Positions 1 through 5,628 of a stretch of DNA of 5,644 bases are shown here, one piece after another. The notes under the pieces were generated by a model, which made no database searches, had not been told where the DNA came from, and saw nothing but the letters and a program-made list of their open reading frames with translations. The translations under genes and the position numbers were made by a program. This DNA comes from Betaproteobacteria bacterium SG8_40 (GTDB taxonomy: Bacteria; Pseudomonadota; Gammaproteobacteria; Burkholderiales; Eutrophovitaceae). Each line of letters starts with the position of its first letter. Positions within the stretch are counted from its first letter, which is position 1. Location: the NCBI GenBank assembly GCA_001304425.1, contig LJTS01000205.1, forward strand, positions 1 to 5,644, in the 5' to 3' direction.

Positions 1-442
1 GGCGGGAGTGGACGGCGTACTGGTGGTGGATTACCCGCCGGAAGAGAGTTCCGAATTGACAACACTGCTGAAGTCCAGCGGCATCGATTCGATTTTTCTG
101 CTTGCGCCGACCACGCTGGAAAGTCGCATGGACGCTGTCGCGCGAAACGCGAGCGGCTATGTCTATTACGTGTCGCTCAAGGGTGTGACCGGCGCGTCGC
201 ATCTCGACCTTACCGAGGTTGCAAAGAAGGTTCCGCAAATTCGCTCTCACGTCAAACTGCCGATCGGGGTCGGGTTTGGTATCCGTGACGGCGAGACGGC
301 CCGCGCTGTTGCGGATTTGTCGGATGCGGTTGTCATCGGTAGCCGCCTCGTGGAGGAAATCGAGAAATCAGCCCCGGAAGACGTGGTCAGGCGCGTCGGG
401 GCGCTGATTAGCGACATTCGCCGGGCGATGGACGCGCATTGA
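1..442 (+). CDS. trpA: Tryptophan synthase alpha subunit, 3' part (partial at left edge)
   Basis: TrpA cleaves indole-3-glycerol phosphate to indole and glyceraldehyde-3-phosphate, and passes indole through a tunnel to TrpB in the cytoplasmic alpha2-beta2 complex (last step of tryptophan synthesis). The visible 146 residues begin at AGVDGVLVVDYPPEE, which matches the E. coli stretch VGVDSVLVADVPVEE at about residue 126 of 268. About half the protein, including both catalytic acids (E. coli Glu49 and Asp60), therefore lies left of the window. Visible hallmarks are the mobile loop 6 (SLKGVTGA, bases about 173-199), the phosphate-binding glycine segment GFGIRDG (about 272-292) and GSRLVEEIE (about 341-367). 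The frame is open from base 2. A GTG at base 8 is an internal valine, not a start. The TGA at 440-442 lies 22 bases before accD, which suggests co-transcription. The identification is secure; integrity of the 5' half cannot be judged. Confidence 0.96.
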   Translation, partial: AGVDGVLVVDYPPEESSELTTLLKSSGIDSIFLLAPTTLESRMDAVARNASGYVYYVSLKGVTGASHLDLTEVAKKVPQIRSHVKLPIGVGFGIRDGETARAVADLSDAVVIGSRLVEEIEKSAPEDVVRRVGALISDIRRAMDAH

Positions 443-449
443 TGAAGAT

Positions 450-453
450 AAGG
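450..453 (+). promoter_or_regulatory. Probable ribosome binding site of accD
   Basis: AAGG lies 11 bases before the accD ATG in the 22-base gap after trpA. It is short and rather distant, so support is moderate. Translational coupling with trpA could compensate, which is inference. Confidence 0.4.
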
Positions 454-464
454 CCGCCACAGCC

Positions 465-1331
465 ATGAGCTGGCTACAAAAACTGCTACCGCCGAAAATC
501 AAGCGTAGCGCTTCCGGCAGCGCCAGAAAGGCGGTGCCCGAGGGATTGTGGAGCAAGTGCCAGCGCTGTGAAACGGTGCTCTATCGCGCGGAGCTGGAAA
601 AGAATCTGAATGTTTGTCCGAAATGCGGTAATCACGACCGCCTTGGCGCGCGGGAGCGCCTCGATCTTACGCTCGACCCGGATGGCCGTTACGAGATCGG
701 CGCCGAGGTCGTACCGGTCGATTTTCTGAAGTTTGTTGACAGCAAGCGCTACAAGGACCGGCTCGATCAGGCGCGCAAAGACACCGGTGAAGACGATGCG
801 CTGGTGGTGATGCAAGGCAGCGTCAAGGAAGTACCGCTCGTTTGCGCCGCGTTCGAGTTCCGTTTTCTCGGCGGTTCGATGGGCTCGGTCGTCGGCGAGC
901 GTTTCATACGCGGCGTGCATACCTGCTGCGAGAACAATTTGCCATTCGTGTGTTTTTCGGCGAGCGGTGGCGCGCGCATGCAGGAAGGACTTACCTCGTT
1001 GATGCAGATGGCCAAGACGACTGCGGCACTGACCAGGTTGTCGGCGGCGAGACTGCCCTTCATTTCGGTGCTGACCGATCCCACCATGGGCGGTGTGTCG
1101 GCCAGCTTTGCCCTGATCGGCGATGTCATTATTGCCGAACCTGGCGCCTTGATCGGTTTTGCCGGCCCGCGCGTCATCGAGCAAACGGTGCGGCAGACGT
1201 TGCCCGAAGGTTTCCAGAGGGCTGAGTTCCTGCTCGAGCACGGTGCGGTGGACATGATTGTGGATCGTCGCAACATGCGCGACAGGCTGGCGAACCTCAT
1301 CACGCTGTTAATGCGTGTCCAGCCCAACTGA
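465..1331 (+). CDS. accD: Acetyl-CoA carboxylase carboxyltransferase, beta subunit
   Basis: AccD pairs with AccA to form the carboxyltransferase that moves the carboxyl group from carboxybiotin (on AccB) to acetyl-CoA, giving malonyl-CoA, the first committed step of fatty acid synthesis in the cytoplasm. The 288-residue product is close to the usual length of about 290-305. It opens with the typical MSWLQKLLPPKIK and carries the four-cysteine zinc ribbon at C32, C35, C51 and C54 (CX2C-X15-CX2C). A crotonase-type carboxyltransferase core follows, with SASGGARMQEG at 165-175, DPTMGGVSAS at 205-214, GFAGPRVIEQT at 231-241 and LPEGFQRAEFLLEHG at 246-260. The ATG at 465 is supported by the family N-terminus and by a modest AAGG 11 bases upstream. 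In E. coli the zinc-binding subunit has been reported to bind acc mRNA; whether that applies here is inference. The product appears complete. Confidence 0.98.
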   Translation: MSWLQKLLPPKIKRSASGSARKAVPEGLWSKCQRCETVLYRAELEKNLNVCPKCGNHDRLGARERLDLTLDPDGRYEIGAEVVPVDFLKFVDSKRYKDRLDQARKDTGEDDALVVMQGSVKEVPLVCAAFEFRFLGGSMGSVVGERFIRGVHTCCENNLPFVCFSASGGARMQEGLTSLMQMAKTTAALTRLSAARLPFISVLTDPTMGGVSASFALIGDVIIAEPGALIGFAGPRVIEQTVRQTLPEGFQRAEFLLEHGAVDMIVDRRNMRDRLANLITLLMRVQPN

Positions 1332-1412
1332 GCATTTCCCCTTCTCCCCGCTTTCCAATGTGTTGCGTTCAGGCGTATCCAGCGCTTTGAAGACGTTGTT
1401 GTCGCGTTGCTG

Positions 1413-2693
1413 ATGTCCCGTTCTCTTTCCGAGTGGCTCGACCGGCTCGAACGCCTTCATCCCGTGGAAATCGAGATGGGTCTGGAGCGCGTCTCCGCAG
1501 TGCGTGACCGCTTGAACCTTCGTCCCGCTTTCCCGGTGATCCTGGTCGGCGGAACCAATGGCAAGGGCTCGACCTGCGCCATGCTCGAGTCGATTTATCA
1601 TCGCGCCGGCTACAACGTCGGGCTCTACACATCGCCGCATCTTGTTGCGTATAACGAACGCGTCCGGGTAGGCACCCGGGAAGCCGGTGACGAGGAACTC
1701 GTTGAGGCGTTCGAACGCGTTGATTCCGCGCGAGGTGATATTTCCCTGACCTACTTCGAATTCGGCACGCTGGCGGCGCAGTTGATTTTTTCCGGCCGGA
1801 TGGTCGAGCTCGCGATCCTCGAAGTCGGATTGGGCGGAAGACTGGATGCCGTCAACGTATTCGAGCCAGCCTGCTCGGTGGTGGTCAGCGTCGATATCGA
1901 CCATATCGAGTATCTGGGAGGCGATCGCGAGTCGATCGGCCGGGAGAAAGCCGGTATTTTCCGTAGCGGTGTTGCAGCCGTCTGTGCAGATGAAAGCCCA
2001 CCCGCATCGCTTGTCGCGCATGCGCAGGCGGTGGGGGCCGATCTGCACCTGATCGGCAGGGATTTCGGCCATGCGCGCGCTGACTCCGGCTGGAATTTCT
2101 GGAGCAGCGCCGGGAAGAAGACCGGATTGCCGCTCCCGGCCCTGAACGGCGCGCGCCAGCTGGACAATGCCGCCGCGGCCTTTGAGTGCGTGCGCATCCT
2201 GCAGCCGCTATTGCCGGTTGATATGGGCGCGTTGCGCAATGGACTGATCCATGCCCGCTGTCCCGGACGATTTCAGGTGTTGCCGGGAAAACCGGAAGTC
2301 ATCCTCGACGTAGCGCATAACGCGGCCGCCGCGCGCACGCTGTCGGAAAACCTTCGGCAGATGCCGTGTACAGGAAGGACCCTGGCCGTCTTCGCTGTTT
2401 TGCGGGACAAACAGATCCACGAGATCGCCTCGGCGCTGGCAGGCCAGGTCGATCGGTGGTTCGTATGCGACCTTCCGGTCGCCAGGGCAGCCCCGGCGGC
2501 AAGCGTGAGGGACGTCCTCCTGCAGCAAGCGGCATCGATGCAAGTGGATGTTTTCGACAATGTCGCAACCGGCTTCGCGGCGGCACGGGAGGCTGCCCGG
2601 GAGAATGATAGAATCCTGCTCTTCGGGTCGTTTTACACGGTAAGTCAAGCCTTGAAATCGAGCGGCACACCGGGATTGCAGGCCAGGTTCTGA
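1413..2693 (+). CDS. folC: Bifunctional dihydrofolate synthase / folylpolyglutamate synthase
   Basis: FolC is an ATP-dependent ligase of the Mur ligase fold. It joins glutamate to dihydropteroate to make dihydrofolate, then adds further glutamates to tetrahydrofolates, which retains them in the cell. With the ATG at 1413 the product is 426 residues, normal for the family. Visible motifs are the P-loop GGTNGKGST (46-54), SPHL (74-77), EVGLGGRLDAVN (137-148), DIDHIEYLG (161-169), EKAGIFR with the family lysine (178-184), LNGARQLDNA (244-253), DVAHN (299-303) and the terminal GSFYTV (405-410). TTG at 1407 and CTG at 1410 are alternative in-frame starts, adding two or one residues. None of the three has a clear Shine-Dalgarno; GAAGA at 1389-1393 is rather distant. 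The gene lies 81 bases after accD in the same frame and 11 bases before the SPOR gene. The function is secure; the exact start is less so. Confidence 0.96.
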   Translation: MSRSLSEWLDRLERLHPVEIEMGLERVSAVRDRLNLRPAFPVILVGGTNGKGSTCAMLESIYHRAGYNVGLYTSPHLVAYNERVRVGTREAGDEELVEAFERVDSARGDISLTYFEFGTLAAQLIFSGRMVELAILEVGLGGRLDAVNVFEPACSVVVSVDIDHIEYLGGDRESIGREKAGIFRSGVAAVCADESPPASLVAHAQAVGADLHLIGRDFGHARADSGWNFWSSAGKKTGLPLPALNGARQLDNAAAAFECVRILQPLLPVDMGALRNGLIHARCPGRFQVLPGKPEVILDVAHNAAAARTLSENLRQMPCTGRTLAVFAVLRDKQIHEIASALAGQVDRWFVCDLPVARAAPAASVRDVLLQQAASMQVDVFDNVATGFAAAREAARENDRILLFGSFYTVSQALKSSGTPGLQARF

Positions 2694-2704
2694 TCGGGAC
2701 GGTC

Positions 2705-3358
2705 ATGGCAAAAGCAATCAGCAGCGAAGAACTTCAGCTCAAAAAGCGGGCCCGACGACGCCTCGTTGGCGCTATCGCGCTCGTTCTGGTCGTTGTTATT
2801 TTTCTGCCGATGGTTCTCGATAACGAGCCCAAGCCGGTATCGGAAAACATCGCGATCAATATTCCTCCTCCACCGGACGCCAACGAACTGCCGGCCGAAG
2901 CAGACGAAACGTCTGCTGCGGATTCGTCTACGGATAATACGTCCGCAACCTCGTCCGGGTCGTTGCGCTTCACACCGGTCGAACCATCTCCCGACACGGA
3001 GCGATCCGGCGAGAAGAAACCGGAACCCGCAGCGAGCACTCCGCCGCAGCAGAAGCCGGCGGCGGTCAGTACGCCGGTCGAAAGCAAGCCTGCGCCATCT
3101 CGGTCGTCCAGCGCGGGATTTGTCGTTCAGCTGGGCGCGTTTTCCGATGCCGGCAACGCGGACCGGCTGGCGAAAACCGTGCGCGAAAGCCGGTTCGATG
3201 TGTATACGGAGGGGGTGACAACCTCGGGCGGTAAGCGCACGCGGGTGCGCGTCGGTCCGTATCCGACGCGTGCAGAGGCGGAACAGGCGCGCGATCGCCT
3301 CAAGGCGCGAAAGCTGACTTATGGGGAACCAGACATCGTCAGGTCGGATGAGCGATGA
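2705..3358 (+). CDS. dedD: SPOR-domain inner-membrane protein, DedD-like
   Basis: SPOR domains bind peptidoglycan glycan strands lacking stem peptides, which are enriched at division septa. E. coli DedD is a non-essential division protein of this type encoded at the same locus. The 217 residues show a short basic cytoplasmic N-terminus (KKRARRR, about 13-19) and one membrane segment at about 20-38 (VGAIALVLVVVIFLPMVL). A long Pro/Ser/Ala/Thr/Glu-rich periplasmic linker covers about 40-135. The C-terminal SPOR domain, about 138-215, contains FVVQLGAF (139-146) and the second half RVRVGPYPTRAEAEQA (180-195). The topology is therefore N-in, C-out (inferred). The ATG at 2705 has a weak GGGA at about 2696-2699 and lies 11 bases after the folC stop, so the two genes are almost certainly co-transcribed. 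The linker is low complexity and not expected to be conserved. The symbol rests on architecture plus gene order, as other SPOR proteins share the same domain plan. Confidence 0.9.
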   Translation: MAKAISSEELQLKKRARRRLVGAIALVLVVVIFLPMVLDNEPKPVSENIAINIPPPPDANELPAEADETSAADSSTDNTSATSSGSLRFTPVEPSPDTERSGEKKPEPAASTPPQQKPAAVSTPVESKPAPSRSSSAGFVVQLGAFSDAGNADRLAKTVRESRFDVYTEGVTTSGGKRTRVRVGPYPTRAEAEQARDRLKARKLTYGEPDIVRSDER

Positions 3359-3402
3359 GCGTGAGGCGGGCGCTCTTCGGCAAGGCGTTTCGGTTCCGTT
3401 AG

Positions 3403-3421
3403 GGTCATTCCGGGAATGACC
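3403..3421. repeat. Perfect 9-bp inverted repeat over the cvpA start codon
   Basis: GGTCATTCC and GGAATGACC flank a single central G, and the ATG of cvpA (3416-3418) is in the right arm. As DNA it is a 19-bp dyad of the size seen for dimeric operators. As RNA it can form an 8-bp stem closed by a CGG loop, pairing the start codon and part of the only SD-like AGGG (3401-3404). It does not resemble the E. coli PurR site found at cvpA-purF. The symmetry is seen directly; any regulatory role is inference. Confidence 0.6.
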
Positions 3422-3901
3422 GTATTCGACTACGTATTCCTGCTGATTCTGTTTGTTTCGATGTTTATCAGCGTGATACGCGGCCTTGTTCGTGAAGTGT
3501 TGTCACTGCTTTCGTGGGTGGGTGCTTTCGTCGTTGCGAAGTTCGGTGCTCCGGTGGTGGCGGAATGGCTGTCGGGCTTCATCGCGCATCCGAAAATCCG
3601 TATCGGTTTCAGTTTCGTTCTGGTGATGGTTGCCAGCGTAATGCTCTTCAGTCTTTTGTCGCTGCAGGTGGCCAAACTCGTCAAGATGACCGGTCTCAGG
3701 GGTACCGACCGCGCGTTGGGTGCTTTTTTCGGCCTGGCCCGGGGAGTGCTTGTATCGGTTGTACTGGTTCTTGTTGCAAGCCTTACGCCGCTGCCGCAGG
3801 AACGATATTGGCGAGACGCTTTTTTCAGGTACCCGCTGGAGACGATGGCATCGTGGATGCAGCCAAGGCTGCCGTATACTGTTCAGGAGCGGATGAAATA
3901 G
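3416..3901 (+). CDS. cvpA: CvpA family inner-membrane protein
   Basis: CvpA is a small polytopic membrane protein first known from colicin V production and later linked in enterobacteria to envelope and bile-salt tolerance; its molecular activity is unclear. The 161 residues match the E. coli length of 162. Likely membrane segments are about 3-21, 27-48, 62-88 and 104-123. Conserved family features are the basic turn after the first helix (IRGLVREVLSLLSW, 21-34) and TGLRGTDRALGAFFGLARG at 92-110, which corresponds to TGLSGTDRVLGVCFGALRG in E. coli. The N-terminus MTVFDYVFL aligns with the family start (MVWIDYAII), supporting the ATG at 3416. The start codon lies within a perfect inverted repeat, and the only SD-like element (AGGG, 3401-3404) is partly in it. 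Adjacency to purF is a long-standing conserved arrangement, but no shared biochemical role is established. Confidence 0.94.
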   Translation: MTVFDYVFLLILFVSMFISVIRGLVREVLSLLSWVGAFVVAKFGAPVVAEWLSGFIAHPKIRIGFSFVLVMVASVMLFSLLSLQVAKLVKMTGLRGTDRALGAFFGLARGVLVSVVLVLVASLTPLPQERYWRDAFFRYPLETMASWMQPRLPYTVQERMK

Positions 3902-3934
3902 GGATGTCTGTCGTTCTTGCGCAGTCCTTCAAGC

Positions 3935-3951
3935 CCGCTAGCCGTTAGCGG
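3935..3951 (+). other. Small hairpin in the cvpA-purF gap
   Basis: CCGCTA and TAGCGG form a 6-bp stem with a five-base GCCGT loop, 20 bases before the purF ATG and just before its ribosome site. No T-run follows, so it is not a normal intrinsic terminator. It could act as a weak RNA processing or translation element, or mean nothing. Confidence 0.35.
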
Positions 3952-3959
3952 ACCGGCCC

Positions 3960-3964
3960 GGAGA
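3960..3964 (+). promoter_or_regulatory. Ribosome binding site of purF
   Basis: GGAGA lies 7 bases before the purF ATG. It is the best Shine-Dalgarno match among the genes of this window and, with the Met-Cys-Gly N-terminus, fixes the start. Confidence 0.75.
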
Positions 3965-3971
3965 ATCTGAT

Positions 3972-5492
3972 ATGTGTGGACTTCTTGGTGCGGTGACAAA
4001 ATCACCGGTGAATCAGTTGCTCTACGACGGCTTGCAGGTTTTGCAGCACCGCGGCCAGGACGCAGCGGGGATCGTCACCGCCGACGGCGACAATTTCCAG
4101 ATGCACAAGGGTGGCGGGCTCGTCCGTGACGTGTTCCGCACCCGCAACATGCGCTATCTGTCGGGCGAGTCGGGTATCGCGCATTGCCGCTATCCGACAG
4201 CCGGTTCGGCAAGCTCGTTTGCAGAGGCGCAGCCGATGTACGTCAATTCCCCCTTCGGTATTGTGTTGGGCCATAACGGCAACCTGACCAATGCGGAACA
4301 ACTCAAACACGAGCTGTTCCGTCAGGATCTTCGTCACATCAACACGAACTCCGATTCGGAAATTCTGCTCAATGTGCTGGCGCACGAACTGCAAGAAGCG
4401 TGTTCCGATCACAAGCTTGACGAGGAGGCAATCTTCAAAGCCGTTGCCGGCGTTCACAGGCGCGTCAAGGGCGCCTATGCCGTGGTGGCGATGATTGCCG
4501 GGTATGGGCTGCTCGCATTCCGTGACCCGTACGGGATACGGCCGCTGGTATTTGGTGTGGCGCGCACAGAGCAAGGCCCCGAGTATCTCGTGGCGTCCGA
4601 GAGCGTCGCGATTGACGCGCTTGGTTTCGATCTGGTCAGGGATGTCGCACCGGGCGAAGCCGTCTTCATCGACATCCAGGGGAATTTTCAAAGCCGGCAG
4701 TGTGCGACCCGGACCATGCATCGGCCGTGTATCTTCGAATACGTCTATCTTGCCCGCCCCGATTCGGTGATCGACGGCATATCGGTGTATGAGACGAGGC
4801 TGCGCATGGGCGCCAGCCTGGTGGAAAAGATGAAGCGCGAACATGCCGACCTCGACATCGACGTGGTCGTGCCGATACCGGATTCCAGCCGGCCATCGGC
4901 GATGGAATTGTCCGAAGGCCTTGGCGTGTCCTACCGCGAAGGCTTTATCAAGAATCGCTACATCGGCCGCACGTTCATCATGCCCGGACAGGAGATCCGG
5001 AAGAAATCGGTTCGGCAGAAACTCAATGCCATCGGTATGGAATTCAAGGGCAAGAACGTCCTGTTGGTGGACGATTCGATCGTGCGCGGCACTACCAGCC
5101 GGGAGATCGTCCAGATGGCGCGCGATGCAGGCGCACACAAGGTATTCTTTGCCTCGGCGGCACCGCCTGTACGCTACCCGAATGTTTACGGTATCGACAT
5201 GCCGACATCGCACGAGCTGATTGCTTATGGCCGGAGCGATGCGGAAATTGCCCGCGAGATCGGCGCTGACCGCCTGATTTATCAGGATCTGGACGCGCTG
5301 ATTGAGGACTGCCGCTCGGTCAATCCGGCGATCGAACAGTTCGAAACGTCTTGTTTCAGCGGCGAATACGTAACCGGAGATGTGACGCCGGAGTATCTGG
5401 CCAGTATCGAAGCGCTCCGCAATGACAGCGAACTCGCCCGGCGCGAGGCCAATGCGGCACAACTTGATCTCAACCTTGCCGCCAGTATCTGA
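3972..5492 (+). CDS. purF: Amidophosphoribosyltransferase
   Basis: PurF makes 5-phosphoribosylamine from PRPP and glutamine, the committed and feedback-inhibited first step of de novo purine synthesis in the cytoplasm. The product has 506 residues, against 505 in E. coli. The N-terminal Ntn glutaminase begins MCGLLGAV, with Cys2 as the expected nucleophile once Met1 is removed, so there is no propeptide. This is the E. coli-like class rather than the iron-sulfur, processed Bacillus class. Glutaminase-domain motifs are HRGQDAAG (26-33), RYPTAG (73-78), HNGNLTN (101-107) and TNSDSE (125-130). The phosphoribosyltransferase half shows the flexible-loop region GFIKNRYIGRTFI (324-336), RKKSVRQKLN (343-352) and the PRPP-binding signature VLLVDDSIVRGTTS (363-376). 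The start is backed by a GGAGA ribosome site and by the invariant Met-Cys-Gly. It follows cvpA by 70 bases. All key residues are present and there is no sign of disruption. Confidence 0.98.
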   Translation: MCGLLGAVTKSPVNQLLYDGLQVLQHRGQDAAGIVTADGDNFQMHKGGGLVRDVFRTRNMRYLSGESGIAHCRYPTAGSASSFAEAQPMYVNSPFGIVLGHNGNLTNAEQLKHELFRQDLRHINTNSDSEILLNVLAHELQEACSDHKLDEEAIFKAVAGVHRRVKGAYAVVAMIAGYGLLAFRDPYGIRPLVFGVARTEQGPEYLVASESVAIDALGFDLVRDVAPGEAVFIDIQGNFQSRQCATRTMHRPCIFEYVYLARPDSVIDGISVYETRLRMGASLVEKMKREHADLDIDVVVPIPDSSRPSAMELSEGLGVSYREGFIKNRYIGRTFIMPGQEIRKKSVRQKLNAIGMEFKGKNVLLVDDSIVRGTTSREIVQMARDAGAHKVFFASAAPPVRYPNVYGIDMPTSHELIAYGRSDAEIAREIGADRLIYQDLDALIEDCRSVNPAIEQFETSCFSGEYVTGDVTPEYLASIEALRNDSELARREANAAQLDLNLAASI

Positions 5493-5512
5493 GCCCGTGA
5501 GGACTGGCGTGC

Positions 5513-5530
5513 CTTGTTGTTGACAACAGG
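5513..5530 (+). other. Hairpin 20 bases after the purF stop
   Basis: CTTGTTG pairs with CAACAGG (seven pairs, one G-U) around a TTGA tetraloop. No T-run follows, so termination here would be inefficient. Its loop and right arm contain the TTGACA hexamer called as a possible -35 box, so the symmetry may be partly a by-product of that site, or the reverse. Confidence 0.35.
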
Positions 5531-5548
5531 ACCAACACCTCGTAACTT
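5520..5548 (+). promoter_or_regulatory. Candidate sigma-70 promoter downstream of purF
   Basis: A perfect -35 consensus TTGACA (5520-5525) is followed, after the optimal 17 bases, by TAACTT (5543-5548). The latter keeps the first, second and last bases of TATAAT but only three of six overall. Expected transcription start is near 5555. It sits in the non-coding tail after purF and would drive a transcript through the right-hand hairpins into whatever follows. The exact -35 and spacing are encouraging; the weak -10 lowers certainty. Confidence 0.4.
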
Positions 5549-5567
5549 ACTGTCTTGCGCCGATTTG

Positions 5568-5603
5568 ATGAACAGCTTGCGGGCGCGTAAAAAATACTGC
5601 TAA
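5568..5603 (+). CDS. Possible 11-codon leader ORF (very uncertain)
   Basis: An ATG followed by ten codons and a TAA encodes MNSLRARKKYC. It starts about 13 bases after the predicted start site of the candidate promoter, and its stop overlaps the first base of a stem (5603-5628). No Shine-Dalgarno precedes it (upstream bases GCCGATTTG), and ORFs this short are expected by chance. It is listed only because of its position ahead of two competing hairpins. I recognise no function. Confidence 0.12.
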   Translation: MNSLRARKKYC

Positions 5604-5628
5604 AGCGCGTCGCATGACGAACCCGCTT
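5603..5628 (+). other. Alternative stem competing with the terminal hairpin
   Basis: AAGCG (5603-5607) can pair with CGCTT (5624-5628), enclosing an inner CGTC/GACG stem with a GCAT loop (5608-5619) and a four-base bulge AACC. It uses the same CGCTT as the left arm of the 5622-5644 hairpin, so the two structures exclude each other. That geometry resembles an antiterminator facing a terminator, but the outer stem is short and could be chance. Confidence 0.25.

Noticed and set aside
486..1241. A 251-codon - strand frame opposite accD
   Set aside because: Same reason: it is antisense to conserved accD codons, with low-plausibility composition.
1308..2072. A 254-codon - strand frame across the accD end and folC
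   Set aside because: It is a shadow of folC coding sequence, with no domain, no plausible start site and full overlap with a secure gene.
3357..3375. GAGCG/CGCTC hairpin just after the SPOR gene stop
   Set aside because: Only five base pairs around a nine-base loop with no T-run, so it is too weak to call as a terminator.
3359..3415. PurR-type operator before cvpA-purF as in E. coli
   Set aside because: No ACGCAAACGTTTGCGT-like sequence is present in the gap. The only dyad found is the unrelated palindrome at the cvpA start.
3514..3948. A 144-codon + strand frame overlapping cvpA
   Set aside because: It is out of frame with the well-matched CvpA membrane protein, and the translation is Cys/Gly/Arg-rich with no family resemblance. 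Only its last 14 codons fall outside cvpA and are discussed separately.
4002..5462. A 486-codon open frame on the - strand opposite purF
   Set aside because: It is the mirror of a strongly conserved coding gene in GC-rich DNA, where stop codons are rare on the opposite strand. Its product is rich in His/Arg/Asp with no recognisable domain.
5588..5593. A6 run read as the T-run of a - strand terminator
   Set aside because: The nearest possible - strand hairpin is about 14 bases away and short, so the geometry does not fit an intrinsic terminator.
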